From Fallopia convolvulus (Eukaryota > Streptophyta > Magnoliopsida > Caryophyllales > Polygonaceae), in NCBI GenBank assembly GCA_964016875.1, contig OZ024724.1, positions 36,913,786-36,977,785 on the forward strand: a DNA stretch of 64,000 bases, written 5' to 3'. Below, one piece after another: positions 1 through 11,295 of this stretch. A model generated the notes under the pieces. The model was not told the origin of the DNA. It made no database searches and was given only the letters and a program-made list of their open reading frames with translations. The position numbers were made by a program, and so were the translations under genes. Position 1 is the first letter of the stretch, and every line of letters begins with the position of its first letter.

Positions 1-1010
1 TCGCTTTTAGTTTGTACGAGAATAAATTATCATTTCTAAGGTTTTTTTGTGAGATTATCTTAACCAACATATTGTTTGGTTCTGCAAAAATTTTCCAAAG
101 TAGTTTCATTTGGAATGCTTTGTTCAAATGTTCTGTTTTCCTGATTCCTAGTCCTCCTACCTCTTTATGTTTTCATATCTTATCCCATCCTACAAAAGGT
201 TTACAATTTCTATCCTTGTTCCAAAAGAACCCTTGTTTATCCTATCCATCTCTAAATGAGCATATTCTAGAAGCATAAAGCTCTGTAATATATAGTTCAG
301 TTTTGTGTCTAAGTTGGCCCTAATCAATGTCGTCCTACCTTCTTGAGATAGCGAGTTTGCCTTCCATTTTGTAAGCTGTTTTTGTGTATTTCCAATCGTG
401 TCTTTAAAGGTGTCTTTGTTGACTTTGCCATTAATAATTGGGCAACCTAAACACTTTTCTAGATTTGTCATTTTTGCGATCCCCAAAGCCTATTGTGCTA
501 CATTTTTTGATGGGAAGTCATATTTTTAGACGTTTGAAAGGCTGACTTGTTATAGTTTACTTTTTGACCCGAAATTCTGCAAGATTCATCAATAATAGTC
601 TTTACTTGTTCACATGATCTCTGAGATGCTTTGGCAAATATTATGATGTCATCCGCAAAGGCTAAGAAGGGGATCGGAGTCCCGCCTCGAGCGATTGGAA
701 ATCCTATCATGTTTTTATCCAGTTCTCTAGTTAACTGTAGTTTTCTTGCAAGGATTTTCGATGCAATAACAAATAAGAAAGGTGATAAAGGGTCACCTTG
801 CCTGAGTCGTCGTTCTAGGTTAAATGGTTTCATGGGTCCATTATTTACAAGTATCGAAAGTGATACCGTGAATATGCATTCCCTTATCCAATCTATAACT
901 TTTTTTATCAAACCCAAATCTATGCAATACGTTTAATAGATATTCTCAATCTTCTTGGTCATACGCCTTTTCCATATTTAGTTTGATGGCAATCCATCCA
1001 TCTTTGTTTT
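1..1010 (-). pseudogene. LINE-A reverse transcriptase (broken)
   Basis: The reverse transcriptase would copy element RNA at a nicked target site. Visible blocks on the minus strand are KLNMEKAYD (motif A region, near 970), RQGDPLSPFLFVIA (about 815-775), FLAFADDIIIFA (motif C, about 665-630) and a thumb segment (486-190) with LGCPIINGK. The first catalytic aspartate of motif A reads as asparagine (KLNME rather than the usual KLDxx), while the FADD pair is intact. Frameshifts separate the 498-917 and 190-486 blocks and the segment running to position 1. In family members RT, a zinc-binding domain and often RNase H follow; those would be left of the window. Confidence 0.88.
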
Positions 1011-1499
1011 TTGTGTTTCTAACTGAGTGAAATATTTCATGGGATATAAGGATGTTATCTTGAATAGCCCAGTTTTCTATAAAAGCCCCTTGGAGTGGGT
1101 GGATAATTTTGGTTATTACTTTTTTAATCCTTTCCGTTATGATTTTTGAAATGACTTTATAGATAGTTGAGAATAGACTTATTGGTCGGTAATGATTAGT
1201 CGATTTTGGGTTCTCTACCTTAGGTATGAGAGTTATAAATGTATGGTTAATTTGTCGTAATATTTTCCATGAGTGGAAAAAATTTCTTACAACTTTGGTT
1301 ATTGTTGGTCCTACAATATCCCAATATCTCTTCTAGAATTTCACAGTCATACCATCAAGGCCCGAAGATTTGTCAGAGCCTAGCTTCATTACTGTTGTCT
1401 TGATTTATTCATTAGTAACGGCACTAGTTAACATATTGTTGTCTTGTTCCGTTATTTCTTTAGTTATCAGGTTAAGATATTCATTTGCATTGTTTAGAT

Positions 1500-1990
1500 G
1501 AGTTGGTTGCTTAGTATATCTCTTCTTAAAGTCATTTCTTATTTCTTCTCTAATATTATCTATACCTTGAATTTGAGTACCTTCGGTTGTGGTGATTTCC
1601 TTAATTATTTTTCAGTTGCGCTTTCCACTTGCAATCTTATGAAAGTATCCTGTGTTAGCATCCGACATTTTGATGTGTTTTGTTTTAGCTCTTTGTTTCC
1701 AGTATGTTTTATGGAACTTTAAGATGCATTCTTTCTTGTTCAACAGTCGGAGTTGCTTATGGATGGTACATGGTTGCGGAGAGGATAGGATATCATTTTT
1801 GAGCTCAACCAGTTGACCTTCTATTTCTCTTAATTGCTCGAACGTGTTGGCTAAAGTATGCTTATTCCATCTTTTAGCATGTTGTTTAAAAATTTGTGTT
1901 TTCTTAACTAATTTGAACATATTCGAACCTTGGAATTGCACTCTCCAAGCTTGCTTAACCACATTTCTAAATTATTTCCTGTACATCCAC
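1500..1990 (-). pseudogene. LINE-A ORF2 linker between endonuclease and RT
   Basis: An open minus-strand segment (1962-1612) encodes the charged linker typical of plant LINE ORF2. It contains a KQHAKRWNKHTLAN-like helix, then a WKQRAKTKHIKMSDANTGYFH block, which corresponds to the conserved W-x-Q-R-S-R...GD-x-NTxxFH box ahead of RT. It lies in the expected position between the EN and RT blocks. The reading frame is not continuous with either neighbour, so the copy is inactive. Confidence 0.75.
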
Positions 1991-2129
1991 ATTTTTTCCA
2001 CTTTGAACGGTTGTGCTTTGATTGTTTCCTCATTACTTAACTCTACTGTCACTTTTCAATGGTCTAAACTAGTGAAGGCGTAGTTTTGGACACTAATATT
2101 TGGGAAATTTTGAATGATACTACTAATTA

Positions 2130-2727
2130 GTAATACTCTATCTAGTTTTTCATAGATGTGTCAACTTCGGTTTTATTTTTCCTCCAAGTGAAGGCATTAC
2201 TTGAAGTTGGGATGTCCTTTAGCAGACAGTCATTCTTGAAGTTTAGTAATCTTTCGAATCTTCTAGGTTCTGGGTACACACCTCCTTTTTTTTTCGCTAG
2301 GCTCTTGTATTTCGTTGAGGTCCCCAATCATAAGGGTAGGGAGGTTTAGGTTTTGTATCGTTATCGTTAATTGGTTCCAGAACTCCTCTTTGTCCCCAGC
2401 ATTTAGGGCGGGGGGGCATAGGTAAAACAAAGTGGTGGTATTTTAATATCACATACCTTGGTTCTTGGACGAGAATCGTGACTTCCTCGTTAATGAGCTG
2501 ATGAGACTTTCAAAGGACAGGAAAACCTCCCGCTCGGCCTAAGGCAGGAGACCATACAACATTATCGAACCTTGCTCGTCTCCAAACCTGGTCATATGCC
2601 AGTTTGTCCGTTTTACTTTTCGTTATGGACATAATTTGCACTCTTTGAATTTTTACAAAAGAAGTCAAGCTCTGGCCAAAATGATTTTCTACCTATCCCT
2701 CTACAATTCCAGAATCCAATTTTCATG
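2130..2727 (-). pseudogene. LINE-A apurinic-like endonuclease domain (broken)
   Basis: The minus strand from 2727 starts MKIGFWNCRGIG, the standard opening of the plant LINE endonuclease, which nicks target DNA to prime reverse transcription. A second block near 2570-2510 reads FDNVVWSPALGRAGGF, matching the conserved substrate-loop region. The end of the domain lies in 2327-2142 (NAFTWRKNK, then AKKKGG). Frameshifts fall at about 2665 and again around 2500. No ORF1 could be recognised upstream. Confidence 0.8.
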
Positions 2728-2730
2728 TTT

Positions 2731-4170
2731 ACTTGATTTAAATTTGACCTGTTTCACCCCTAGTTCAAAATGTTGTAAAATAGGTTTCGTTTTGTTCCTC
2801 AATGTACGGGGAATTCGCATGATGATCGTGTCACCTAAGATTGTAGTATCATTTTTATTAAACAATATAGTATCAGACATGCTTGTTAAACTCACCTGAC
2901 CATATGCATACCCGCAAAAAGAGCGATTCTCACTTATCCAGCATACCCAAATACACTTCAGGTGCTTGAAATTAAAAGCATGCAGATTTATCTCCTTAAT
3001 TATCTTAGAAATCAGTTTCAAATTTTTTAAATTTTCTCTAACCCCTCTTGAGTAGCAGAGGAGCAGAATCTGGGTGACTCTAACATGCTCAGGATGTCCC
3101 ATTCCTTTATCAGTTACATATTGGTCTCTACACTGTTCAATTTTTCTGGTGTTTGTGACAATCCTGCAAGCATTCAACATCAGCAACAATGAGCTACTCC
3201 TTTGCCTTGCTATTTCGCTTCCTTCTTGTTCCTGTTTCCTACAATTTCTCAAAAGGTATGGGCAGTGATTAACACAACTCCGTACAAAGCACTTGTTAAG
3301 TTGTTTATAGCAAAAATGGATCAAGATTATGAAAGAAATAAGCCACCAGAGATTCAGACCATTACAACAATTTATGTTTTCCATGATGTTCATAAAAATC
3401 ATATGCACTACATCTCTCATTTCATATTTAGGTCGGAGTCCTGATTTGACTCTATTTTGAACCAGAACCCAATTCACACAGTCACTACAATTTACTTCTT
3501 GTTTTATCGTTATTTTTTTCCTGCATAAGCAAAGTTCTCCATTTCTCTTAACTAGAAGATAATAGGAAACATAGTATTCATTAAACCGTTCCAACCCTCA
3601 CATTACACACACTGCAGTACATCACATTTAACATTCTTAGATAGATAATCATGAACAAACCACCCGTGTACCAGTCCCTCAAGAACCCAGTACACCAAAA
3701 AGAAATAGGTGGTTTGTCACACTCTCCCTCAATACAACACATATATCATAGAACATCCTTCACCAACAAAGGTCACCCAATACAACTAGACACTCACTTA
3801 AGCTAGCATATAAGCAAAAAGCTTCATCATACATAAACGTCCATTTAGAGCAGCTGGTCATAATTAGAATGCCCCTTTTCCATGCAGTATTACAGTGATC
3901 CATTTCCGAAAATGGAGTCAATGCAATGCACCTCACAATCTCAATGTAGTTTGATTTATACTAGTGAGGTCTCTCCCCAAGGGTGGTTCTGATCCTGAAA
4001 CAAGTTTCCAAGAGCTTTTGTTTTCTGTCAATAATACACATTAGAGGCTCAAAATAATTTACAATATCAACATTATTTATAATCACCCTTCTACCATCTA
4101 TTAATAGATACAAGCGAAGTTTCTTACAGTTTTCTTTAGTATCCAAACTCATTTTTTTCCTGTCAATACA
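2731..4170. other. No gene recognised
   Basis: A 297-codon minus-strand open frame covers 2701-3594, but it overlaps the LINE endonuclease start in another frame, has no domain I recognise and has an odd cysteine-rich composition. I treat it as unsupported. It could be a decayed LINE ORF1 or 5' region. From 3595 to 4170 the sequence is AT-rich with no convincing frame or repeat. Confidence 0.5.
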
Positions 4171-4437
4171 TCACATCAAGGATTCACAGTAAAGAGCCAA
4201 ATTTAATATATATCTATCCATCTTTCTACAAGTAATTGGCATGAACATGTAATACATCAAGCTGGTCTTAAAATGGTTAAAGTCATAAGTCATGTAGACA
4301 ACAATAAACAGAATACCAATCTTGTAATCCAAGAGAGTTTCGGTTTTCTTAGTGCCTTTGTTTTTCTCAATTCCAGCGGCACTAGCAATGCCTTTGATCA
4401 TTGTAGTGCCACTATATCTAGCTTTACATTTGTTCAT
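4171..4437 (-). CDS. Unrecognised small ORF, possibly the 3' part of the next one
   Basis: This 88-residue minus-strand frame has an ATG start and one hydrophobic stretch around residues 40-50. I do not recognise it. It lies 14 bp downstream of the 148-codon frame at 4452-4898 but in a different frame. The DNA just upstream of its start (4440-4500) is a diverged repeat of 4611-4672 inside that neighbour, so the two may be pieces of one decayed gene. No domain, splice pattern or family match is visible, and it could be non-coding. Confidence 0.2.
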   Translation of the reverse strand: MNKCKARYSGTTMIKGIASAAGIEKNKGTKKTETLLDYKIGILFIVVYMTYDFNHFKTSLMYYMFMPITCRKMDRYILNLALYCESLM

Positions 4438-4451
4438 TAGAGCACCACTAC

Positions 4452-4898
4452 TTAAGGTTTCCTAACCCATAGTGGATTCAGGTTCAAATTGCTCAGAGGT
4501 TCTTTATCATAATAAGGAGCAAATTTGAAAGAATTCAAACCACTCAAGTTTTTCCAAAAGGTAGCATCCCAGGGACACGCAGATTGTTCAGTAGGCATAT
4601 TTTTTCTTTGAGCACTACTACTTTTGGTTTCCTTAACCATAGTAGGCTTGGGTTCAATTTGTTCAAAGGAGTTCATTTGAGAATTTTGTTCAGAAATAGG
4701 CTTCTTAAGATAGTTTTGAAAATAAAAAATATACCAATCAAAGCCAAAGCATATAATATAGGCCAAAATAAGACAAACAACATCTAGAAATGCGAGAATA
4801 GTTGAAACAATCAACCTTCTTAAATCGGTAAAGCACACATAGTTATCCACCATCTCAAATGAGTGAGAAGGAGAGCACCTAATCAGTTGTGGTTTCAA
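4452..4898 (-). CDS. Unrecognised ORF with one predicted membrane segment
   Basis: This 148-residue frame carries a strongly hydrophobic segment at about residues 29-60 (rich in L, I, V, F), followed by a polar S/K/Q/E-rich stretch and a tail rich in aromatic and asparagine residues. No known family comes to mind. Upstream on the minus strand (4900-5160) the DNA is less AT-rich than its surroundings, which could be a 5' leader. An internal duplication of about 60 bp (4440-4500 against 4611-4672) suggests a repeated protein or DNA segment. A remnant host gene or part of an unnamed transposon are both possible. Confidence 0.3.
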   Translation of the reverse strand: MKPQLIRCSPSHSFEMVDNYVCFTDLRRLIVSTILAFLDVVCLILAYIICFGFDWYIFYFQNYLKKPISEQNSQMNSFEQIEPKPTMVKETKSSSAQRKNMPTEQSACPWDATFWKNLSGLNSFKFAPYYDKEPLSNLNLNPLWVRKP

Positions 4899-5602
4899 AA
4901 GAGACCTCCAAAAGAACGCAACACACTTCGCACCGCCGAAGAGCCGCTATAAAAGATATAATGAAGCAAGATCCCTGAGAACCCGCACCCTCCTCCAGCC
5001 CGAGCCACTTGAGAATCCTATCTTGAGTAGTTGACACGCCCAAATTCCAGGGGATCTTTGCTAATACAGTCTAGGTCTAGGAGCCGAAAATCGAAGCTCA
5101 TCGAGACAAATCCATTTGAGCCCTACAATTTCCGATGTCGGAACGGTGATTAACAACATTAATTAATTATCTTCTCGAATTTTTGTTTTGGGGCTAAATA
5201 TAGGGTTTTTCAGTATGGGATTTTGGGTCTTAGAAGCCCACCACGTCCACATATATAGATATGGAAGCAAGATTTTGGTAAGCAAGGCAAAGAAAATCAA
5301 GATTTCAAAGATCAAAAGAGAGAAACGAGATTGAAAGGTCAATTTCATTGGGGCGTTGTGGGTGCTCGGGGTTCTCTAGGAAGGAGGGAGAAGGTTTTTG
5401 GGGTTCATGATGCGTTTTATCTCTCTTATTTCTTTTAACTCCCTTTTTCAACACTCTGTTTTTTTTTAATTTTCGATTTTGTTGTTTTTCAAAGGAAAAG
5501 AGGTGTACCGCCGCAATTAAAGGCGACCTGGCGGCGATTTTATTTTTTTCGGGCGGGTACCGCAGGCTACTTCGTAGGTAAGGAGGTTTGAAATTAACTA
5601 AT
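4899..5602. other. No gene recognised
   Basis: Short open frames at 5163-5348 and 5305-5649 (minus) have no recognisable product. From about 5500 the DNA becomes GC-rich with trinucleotide-like GGCG patterns (5519-5535) resembling the dyad motifs of the adjoining Athila-like element, so the element may extend into this stretch. No LTR matching 11296-12438 was seen. Confidence 0.5.
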
Positions 5603-5636
5603 GGCGGGCGCCACCGTGTCGGCGGCGGTCGCCGCC
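5603..5636. repeat. GGCGNNCGCC dyad pair, 3' region of the Athila-like element
   Basis: GGCGGGCGCC (5603-5612) is followed by GGCGGCGGTCGCCGCC (5621-5636). The latter has two perfect 7-bp arms around a GT centre. The same 16-mer occurs exactly in gag at 9811-9826. The 23-bp offset between the two motifs equals that of the LTR pair. Confidence 0.7.
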
Positions 5637-5809
5637 TTTTCCGTGGCACTCCTTTTCGCTCCCCTATAGGTTAGTTCACCCAAAAACAAAAGAAAAACGA
5701 AACAAAAACAACTAAGCTAGAAAAAAGAAAAAGAAAGAAAGTACCTAGGCCGGGTTGCCTCCCGACAAGCGCCTTATTTAACGTCGTGGCTTGACGTAAT
5801 GCCAATTCA

Positions 5810-6957
5810 TTAGTTTTCAGCGTCAGGCTTTGTTAGGACATGCTCCTCAATTGTGTCCTTGGTAATTCCCTCATGATACTTCTTCACTCTTTGACCATTC
5901 ACTTTGAATAATGTATGTGCTTTTGGATCATAGAGCTCAATTGCACCATGGGGAAAAACATTAGCAATCACATAAGGCCCTGCCCAACGGGATCTTAGCT
6001 TGTTTGGAAAGAGTCTAAAGCGGGACTGAAATAGAAGGACTTTGTCACCAACTTTGAAGTCTTTTCTCAAGATGTTTTTGTCATGCCAAGCCTTAGTCCG
6101 CTCTTTGTAGTGAATGGCATTGTCATAAGCTTCAATCTTGGCCTCCTCCAACTCTTGTAATTGTAGCTTTCTAAGCTCCCCGGATTCTTCAAGTTGCATA
6201 TTGCACGTCTTGATAGCCTAGGCCTTGTGTTCCAACTCAACTGGGAGATGACATGCCTTAGCAAAAACCAACCTAAATGGTGACATACCAATATGTGTTT
6301 TGTAAGCTGTCCTATAGGCCCATAATGCATCATCAAGCCTCTGACTCCAATCTTTTCTGCTAGTAGACACCGTCTTCTCCAAAATGGATTTAATCTCTCT
6401 ATTTGACACTTCAGCTTGGCCATTTGTTTGAGGGTGATAGACAATAGAAACTCTTTGGGTGACATGATACTTCTTTAACATGGCATTGATTGTCTTAAAG
6501 TGAGTTCCCCTATCACTTATGAGAGCCTTGGGGATTCCAAACCTGTTAAGTGGGAATTCAAGAAATCTGCAACAACTCTAGAATCATCAGTCCTGGTGGC
6601 TTTCGCTTCCACCCATTTGGAAACGTAGTCCACAACAAGCAAAATATATATTGCCAAAGGTCCCATGAAGTCAATACCCCAAACATCAAATATTTCACAA
6701 AAGAGCAAACTAGTTTGGGGCATTTCATCCCTACTGGACATATTTCCAACTCGTTGGCACCTATCACAAGATTTACAGTGGTTGTGTGCATCGTTAAAGA
6801 TGGTAGGCCACCAAAATCCTGCATCAAGTACCTTTCTAGCAGTTTTTTGAACCCTAAAATTTCCCCCAGATGCTCCAGAATGACAAAGTGTAAGGAGAGA
6901 GTTTACTTCATTTCTGGAATGCAACGGCGGATTACTTGATCTGAGCAGTGCTTCCAA
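5810..6957 (-). pseudogene. Athila-like integrase (broken)
   Basis: Integrase would insert the cDNA into chromosomes. On the minus strand, the N-terminal zinc-binding region ends with CKSCDRCQRVG (about 6780-6745). The core has DFMGP with the first acidic residue (near 6670), YHPQTNGQAEVSNRE (about 6445-6400) with the glutamate, and a C-terminal DKVLLFQSRFRLFPNKLRSRW block (about 6048-5990). Frameshifts near 6540 and 6905 and a TAG at 6215-6217 break it. The second acidic core residue falls in the frameshifted stretch between 6517 and 6481. Confidence 0.88.
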
Positions 6958-7565
6958 AGATAGGGGTCATCCCAGACAAAAAATCTAGCTGTACTACGTA
7001 GTCTATCCCTCTGAGCTTTGTTGAAGGGTTGAAGGAATTCACATGTGCTGAGGAAGTTCACCAAGTCTGCATACCATGGCTCTATGGTTCTCATATTGAA
7101 CAAGGACTCATCAAGAAAGCTTGTTTGAATCTGCTTTTGAGGGGTGCTCTCTTCTTGGGCAGTTCTACTGAAATGATCAGCTACCAGGTTCTCAGCACCC
7201 TTCTTGTCCTTAATCTCAATGTCAAATTCACTGAGTAATAGGACCCACTGAATCAATCTTGGCTTTGCTTCTTTCTTTGTCAGTAGGTATATTAGGGCAG
7301 CATGATCAGTGTAAATGATGACCTTTGTTCCAAGGAGGTAAGGTCTGAACATTTTAAGTGCAAATACCACAACAAGCATCTCCTTCTCTGCAGTAGAGTA
7401 GTTTCTCTGTGCACCATTCAGGGTCGTAGATGCATATTGAATCACATGAGAAGCTTTGCCTTCCTTTTGGCCTAGCACAACCCATACAACATAGTCACTA
7501 GCATCACACATTATCTCAAAGGGCTTAGACCAATTAAGAGCCTGAATGATAGGGGCACTTGTCAA
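6903..7565 (-). pseudogene. Athila-like RNase H and start of integrase
   Basis: RNase H degrades the RNA of the RNA:DNA hybrid. Visible motifs on the minus strand are FEIMCDASDYVVWVVLGQ (first catalytic Asp, about residues 14-31), STAEKEMLVVVFAL (Glu, about 57-70) and KVIIYTDHAALIYLL (Asp, about 80-94). The frame runs on to a linker and the integrase N-terminus. A TAG at 7590-7592 separates it from the upstream RT frame, which is otherwise in phase. It loses phase near 6905. Confidence 0.85.
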
Positions 7566-7592
7566 GTGAGCCTTAAGATCATCAAAGGCTGC

Positions 7593-9146
7593 CTAACACT
7601 CAGTTGTAAACTCAAACACCATGTCTTTCTTCAGTAGTTCACATAGAGGTGTTGAGATCTTGGAGAAATCCTTAATAAACCTGCGGTAGAAACCTGCATG
7701 GCCTAAAAAAGAACGAATTTCATGCAAATTAGTAGGGTAGGGCAAAGATTGAAGCACTTCAACCTTTGCCTTATCGACCTCAATACCCCTAGATGAAACT
7801 ATATGACCAAGTACAATGCCCTGTTCTACCATGAAGTGACACTTTTCAGAATTAAGCACTAAATTAATGTCAACACATCTAGCAAGTACAAGTGATAGGT
7901 TATTTAGGCATGCATCAAAATTATCCCCATGTAAAGTATAGTCATCCCTGAAGACCTCAATGAAATCCTCAATGTACTCAGAAAAGATGCTTACCACACA
8001 CCTTTGGAAAGTCTCAGGGTCATTGCACAAACCAAATGGCATCCGACGGTAGGCAAAAGTACCAAACGGGCAAGTGAATGTTGTCTTGGCTTGATCTTCA
8101 GGGGCAATGGCTGTTTGAAAGCAGCTTGAGTACCCATCTAGAAAGCAATAGAACGATCTACCAGCCAATCTCTCAAGCATCTGATCAATGAAAGGAAGGG
8201 GGAAGTGGTGATCATTCCTAGTTTCTGCATTCAGCTTGTGGTAGTCAATGCAAACTCTATAGCATGTCTGTAGTCTTGTAGGGACCAATTCTCCCTACTG
8301 GTTCTCCACCACTGTAAATCCCCCTTTCTTTGGTACAACCTATATGGGTCTAACCCATTTGCTGTCAGAGATAGGAAAAATCATACCTGCTTGCAAGAGT
8401 TTCAGGACTTCTTTCTTCACGAAATCCATCATAGGTGGATTCAAACGCCTCTGTGGTTGTCTAGATGGCTTCTCTTCTCCTTCCAATAGTATACGATGCT
8501 TGCAAGTGGTGGAGCTAATTTCCTTGATGTCAGCAATGGTCCAATCAATTGTTGTCTTGTACTCTCTTAGAACTGCCACTAGCCTGTTTTCTTGTTCTTT
8601 TGTGAGCTTGTTGGAGATGATCACATGTAATGTCTCCTTGTCTCCAAGGAATACATACTTGAGGTGGTCTGGGAGTTGCTTTAACTCAATCACCGGTGCC
8701 TGCACAATAGAGGGCAAAAGCTTTTCCCTAGGTAGGGTTAGTGGTAAAAGAGTTTTGTCAGGTGGCTCAAGAGGAAGCTTATAATAAGCATCCATCTCGT
8801 TTACAATATCTTGTATATCAGTTGATAAAGTGAAATCCAAACTAGAATCAACAATAATAGATTGCACATCATCTAGTTGATTTTCATCAAAAACATCTTC
8901 TACCACAAGCTCAAGCTTATCAATAGCATAAACAGAGTAATCATCATATGGATATTTCATGGCTTCATAAATATTATAATTAATGGTTTGACCATAATAT
9001 TCCATTGTTAAAGAGCCAGTACTCACATTGATTTTTATATTGGCTGTTTCCAAAAAAGGTCTCCCTAACAGAATAAGGATTGCATGATCATCATGCATGT
9101 TCCATTTTAAGAACATAGAAATCAGCAAGAAAAGTGAGATCACCAA
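7593..9146 (-). pseudogene. Athila-like reverse transcriptase (broken)
   Basis: Two in-phase segments (9146-8340 and 8288-7593) form the protease-RT linker and RT. Motifs include RVCIDYHKLNAETRNDHHF (about 8250-8195), FLDGYSSCFQ (motif A, catalytic Asp intact), YRRMPFGLCNDPETFQR and VFRDDYTLHG at the motif C position, where relatives usually have FMDDF. The two aspartates are kept but the preceding residue has changed. In-frame stops fall just after 8340 and near 8300. The 3' part continues into the thumb (LGHAGFYRRFIKDFS). Confidence 0.88.
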
Positions 9147-9417
9147 CCATAACCAAAACGTCCTCTACTAAACCTATATGACGAACATTAAACCTATCAG
9201 CTAATTAAATAGAGATATTAGTGGCATGCATAGGTCCAAGTTTCAAAGATTTAAAGAGAGAAGAAGGCATCACATTGATGGAAGCACCCAAATCTAACAT
9301 GGCTTTGTCAACTTTAGTACCTCCAATTGTAATAGGGATAGTAAACATAACTGGATCCCCGCACTTCTTAGGTAAGTTTTTTTGAAACACATATGAAACA
9401 TGCTCACTCACCTTCAC
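9060..9417 (-). pseudogene. Athila-like aspartic protease
   Basis: The minus-strand frame 9417-9205 encodes FTIPITIGGTKVDKAMLDLGASINVMP, whose D-L-G-A-S box carries the active-site aspartate of the retroviral-type protease that would process Gag-Pol. It then runs through LADRFNVR and GLVEDVLV (read past an in-frame stop at 9202-9204) and reaches the flap/LLGRPFL box near 9085-9060 in another frame. A stop and a frameshift break it. Confidence 0.82.
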
Positions 9418-9645
9418 CTTCTTCTTACTGTTTTAGTGCACATCTACTTCAAGAATTTTGCATACCGGGGATTGACTTGATCAAGTTAAGGAGAGGAATG
9501 TTGACCTCAACGTTTTTGAACATCTCGATCATGTCCCTATCCTGCTTCAGGGGCTTTGTGCACTTTAATGCAGATGAAAATGGAGCAACTGGCTTCCATT
9601 CAGGGAGGACTGTTGATTTTTCGTCATCGGATGCTTCTACAGGTA

Positions 9646-9826
9646 GGCGGCGGTCGCTGTTTTTTCAGGAAAAATTAGGCTCGGATGGATCACCGTCATG
9701 ACGGTCGCCGCTGTGTGGACGGCGGTCGCCACCTTTTATTTTTTGGTCGTCGCCATTATTTTCCAGTTTGTCGTAGCTAAGCTTGTTTTGGCAGCGGGTG
9801 TTGCCGTGGTGGCGGCGGTCGCCGCC
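9646..9826. repeat. GGCGNNCGCC dyad motifs in Athila-like gag
   Basis: Copies lie at 9646-9659, 9701-9713, 9721-9733, a weaker one at 9744-9754, and 9811-9826. Neighbouring copies are about 20-22 bp apart. They encode the G-D-R repeat at the Gag C-terminus, but the same DNA word also occurs in the non-coding LTR and 3' region. Confidence 0.7.
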
Positions 9827-11104
9827 CTCGTCCTCGTCAGATTCTTGCTCTTTTCTTTTCTCAAGTTGCTTCCCACTCCTCAAAGTGACAGCACTGACAT
9901 TACGAATATTTGAGTTGACTTCGGTTTGAGAGGGGAGCTTACCCGAATTTCTTGCTTCTAGTTTGCTCACTGCTTCAGAGATTTGGCTCATTTGTCTTTC
10001 CAAGTTATGGATGCTTGCTGATGTATTTTCTTGGAATTCCACTTGACTCTTAGTCAGCTTACACATATTTTCTATTAGAGTGAGATTATTTTGCATCAGC
10101 ATCTTCGTCATGTCTTCCATAGAAGGAGCTACATTGGTATTCTGTCCTTGAGGCCTTGGCACGTATGGTTTACCTTGTTGAAAATGATCATGTTGTTGAT
10201 TTGACTTTGGCCCTTTCCACCTGAAGTTAGGATGATTTTTCCAGCCAGGGTTGTAATTGTTTGAATAGGGATCATATCTTAGCTTCATTTGATACCCTCC
10301 AACTGCATCCACCTCCCCTTATAGTGTAGGACATGAATTAGTAGGATGCAAGGCTTCATGACAGATTTCACAAGCCCTAGCTTGTTGAGCAGTACCCTTC
10401 AACTTCAACCATCTCACTTCTTTTTTCAGCACATCAAAATCAGCTTCATCAATTTTTGAATGAGAGTTGGTGGCTGACAAGTTTTGAGAACCTCTTCCAT
10501 TGTATTGCCTAGAATCATCAGCCAGCATGGAAAAGATGTCTAGAGCTTCTTCATATGTTCTCTTCATGATGTTTCCACCACAAGAAGAATTGACCAATTG
10601 TCGGTCATCCTCACGGAGTCCGCCATGGAGATAAAGTATGAGATCATGATTAGCATAACCATGGTAGGGACAGCTCTTTACCAGCTTCTTGAAGCGCTCA
10701 AAATATTCATATATGCTTCTTGAGTTGATTAGACTTGATTGCAGGGACGTATTTGTCAAGAAACAACTTCTTCAAGTTCACCCAATTAATAACGCTTCTA
10801 GGAGTTAGAGCACGATACCAATCTTTAGCGATTCCTTCATAGAAAAGGAAAACGCTCTCAGCCTCATCTGTTCTTCAGTAATATCAGAGGGGCACATGTT
10901 AGTGCAGACATCAATGAATTACTCATCAAGATGCTGAATGGGATCCTCAAGTGGAGTTTCGTTGAATTTTGGGAGTAGATGGACTACTCCTATCTTGAGC
11001 TCAAACTTCACCCCATCACCAAGGGCTGGGAATTGCACTGCACGTGTAGGCTGATTCAGATTAGGCGCTGTCCAGCTATCAAGAGTGACTCGTTGATCTG
11101 TCAT
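9665..11104 (-). pseudogene. Athila-like gag (broken)
   Basis: Gag forms the particle around element RNA. Three minus-strand segments share one phase: N-terminus (11104-10919, starting MTDQRV), middle (10759-10319) and C-terminus (10312-9665). The middle ends with CEICHEALHPTNSC, a CX2CX4HX4C zinc knuckle. The C-terminal part is rich in N, Q and P, and its last 60 codons are built largely on the GGCGNNCGCC dyad motifs, giving repeated G-D-R-R/H peptides. A stop (TAA) sits at 10316-10318 and the 10760-10918 stretch is degenerate. Confidence 0.82.
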
Positions 11105-11274
11105 TGTTCGGATTCCTTGCGGTAGTGCATGTGCATCTCAGCGAGTTCTAAAATGAGTCCATTCAATTTCAGGATAAAAAAGTAGATTTGAATTATTAGT
11201 AGCACAGGTGCGAACCAAAAGATAGGTTCACACCAAAATTGGCACAAAAATCACACAAAAAGACAATTATTTCC

Positions 11275-11292
11275 TCCCTGGCAACGACGCCA
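11275..11292 (-). promoter_or_regulatory. Primer binding site, tRNA-Asp type
   Basis: On the minus strand TGGCGTCGTTGCCAGGGA lies 3 bp after the LTR end. It differs at two positions from the sequence complementary to the tRNA-Asp 3' end as I recall it, the primer usual for Athila elements. It fixes the LTR boundary and the orientation. Confidence 0.8.
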
Positions 11293-11295
11293 ATT

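Larger units (their letters stand above)
1..2730 (-). mobile_element. LINE-A, L1-type non-LTR retrotransposon, 5' part of ORF2
   Basis: Read on the minus strand, this stretch carries in order an apurinic endonuclease start near 2727, a linker (1962-1612), a reverse transcriptase (about 1010-500) and the thumb/C-terminal part (486 down to the edge). The zinc-binding C-terminus and 3' tail lie outside the window. Several frameshifts and stops break the frame, so this is a dead copy. The assignment rests on the endonuclease start (FWNCRGIG), RT motif QGDPLSPFLF and FADD, and the plant LINE tail motif GGLGIRKTE read near 150. Confidence 0.9.

Noticed and set aside
2701..3594. 297-codon minus-strand open frame
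   Set aside because: Overlaps the LINE-A endonuclease start in another frame, shows no known domain and has an unlikely composition. Kept only as a note.
9393..9913. Plus-strand open frames opposite Athila-like gag
   Set aside because: Shadows of the gag frame created by GC-rich dyad motifs. No splice or domain support, unlike the Tat antisense gene.
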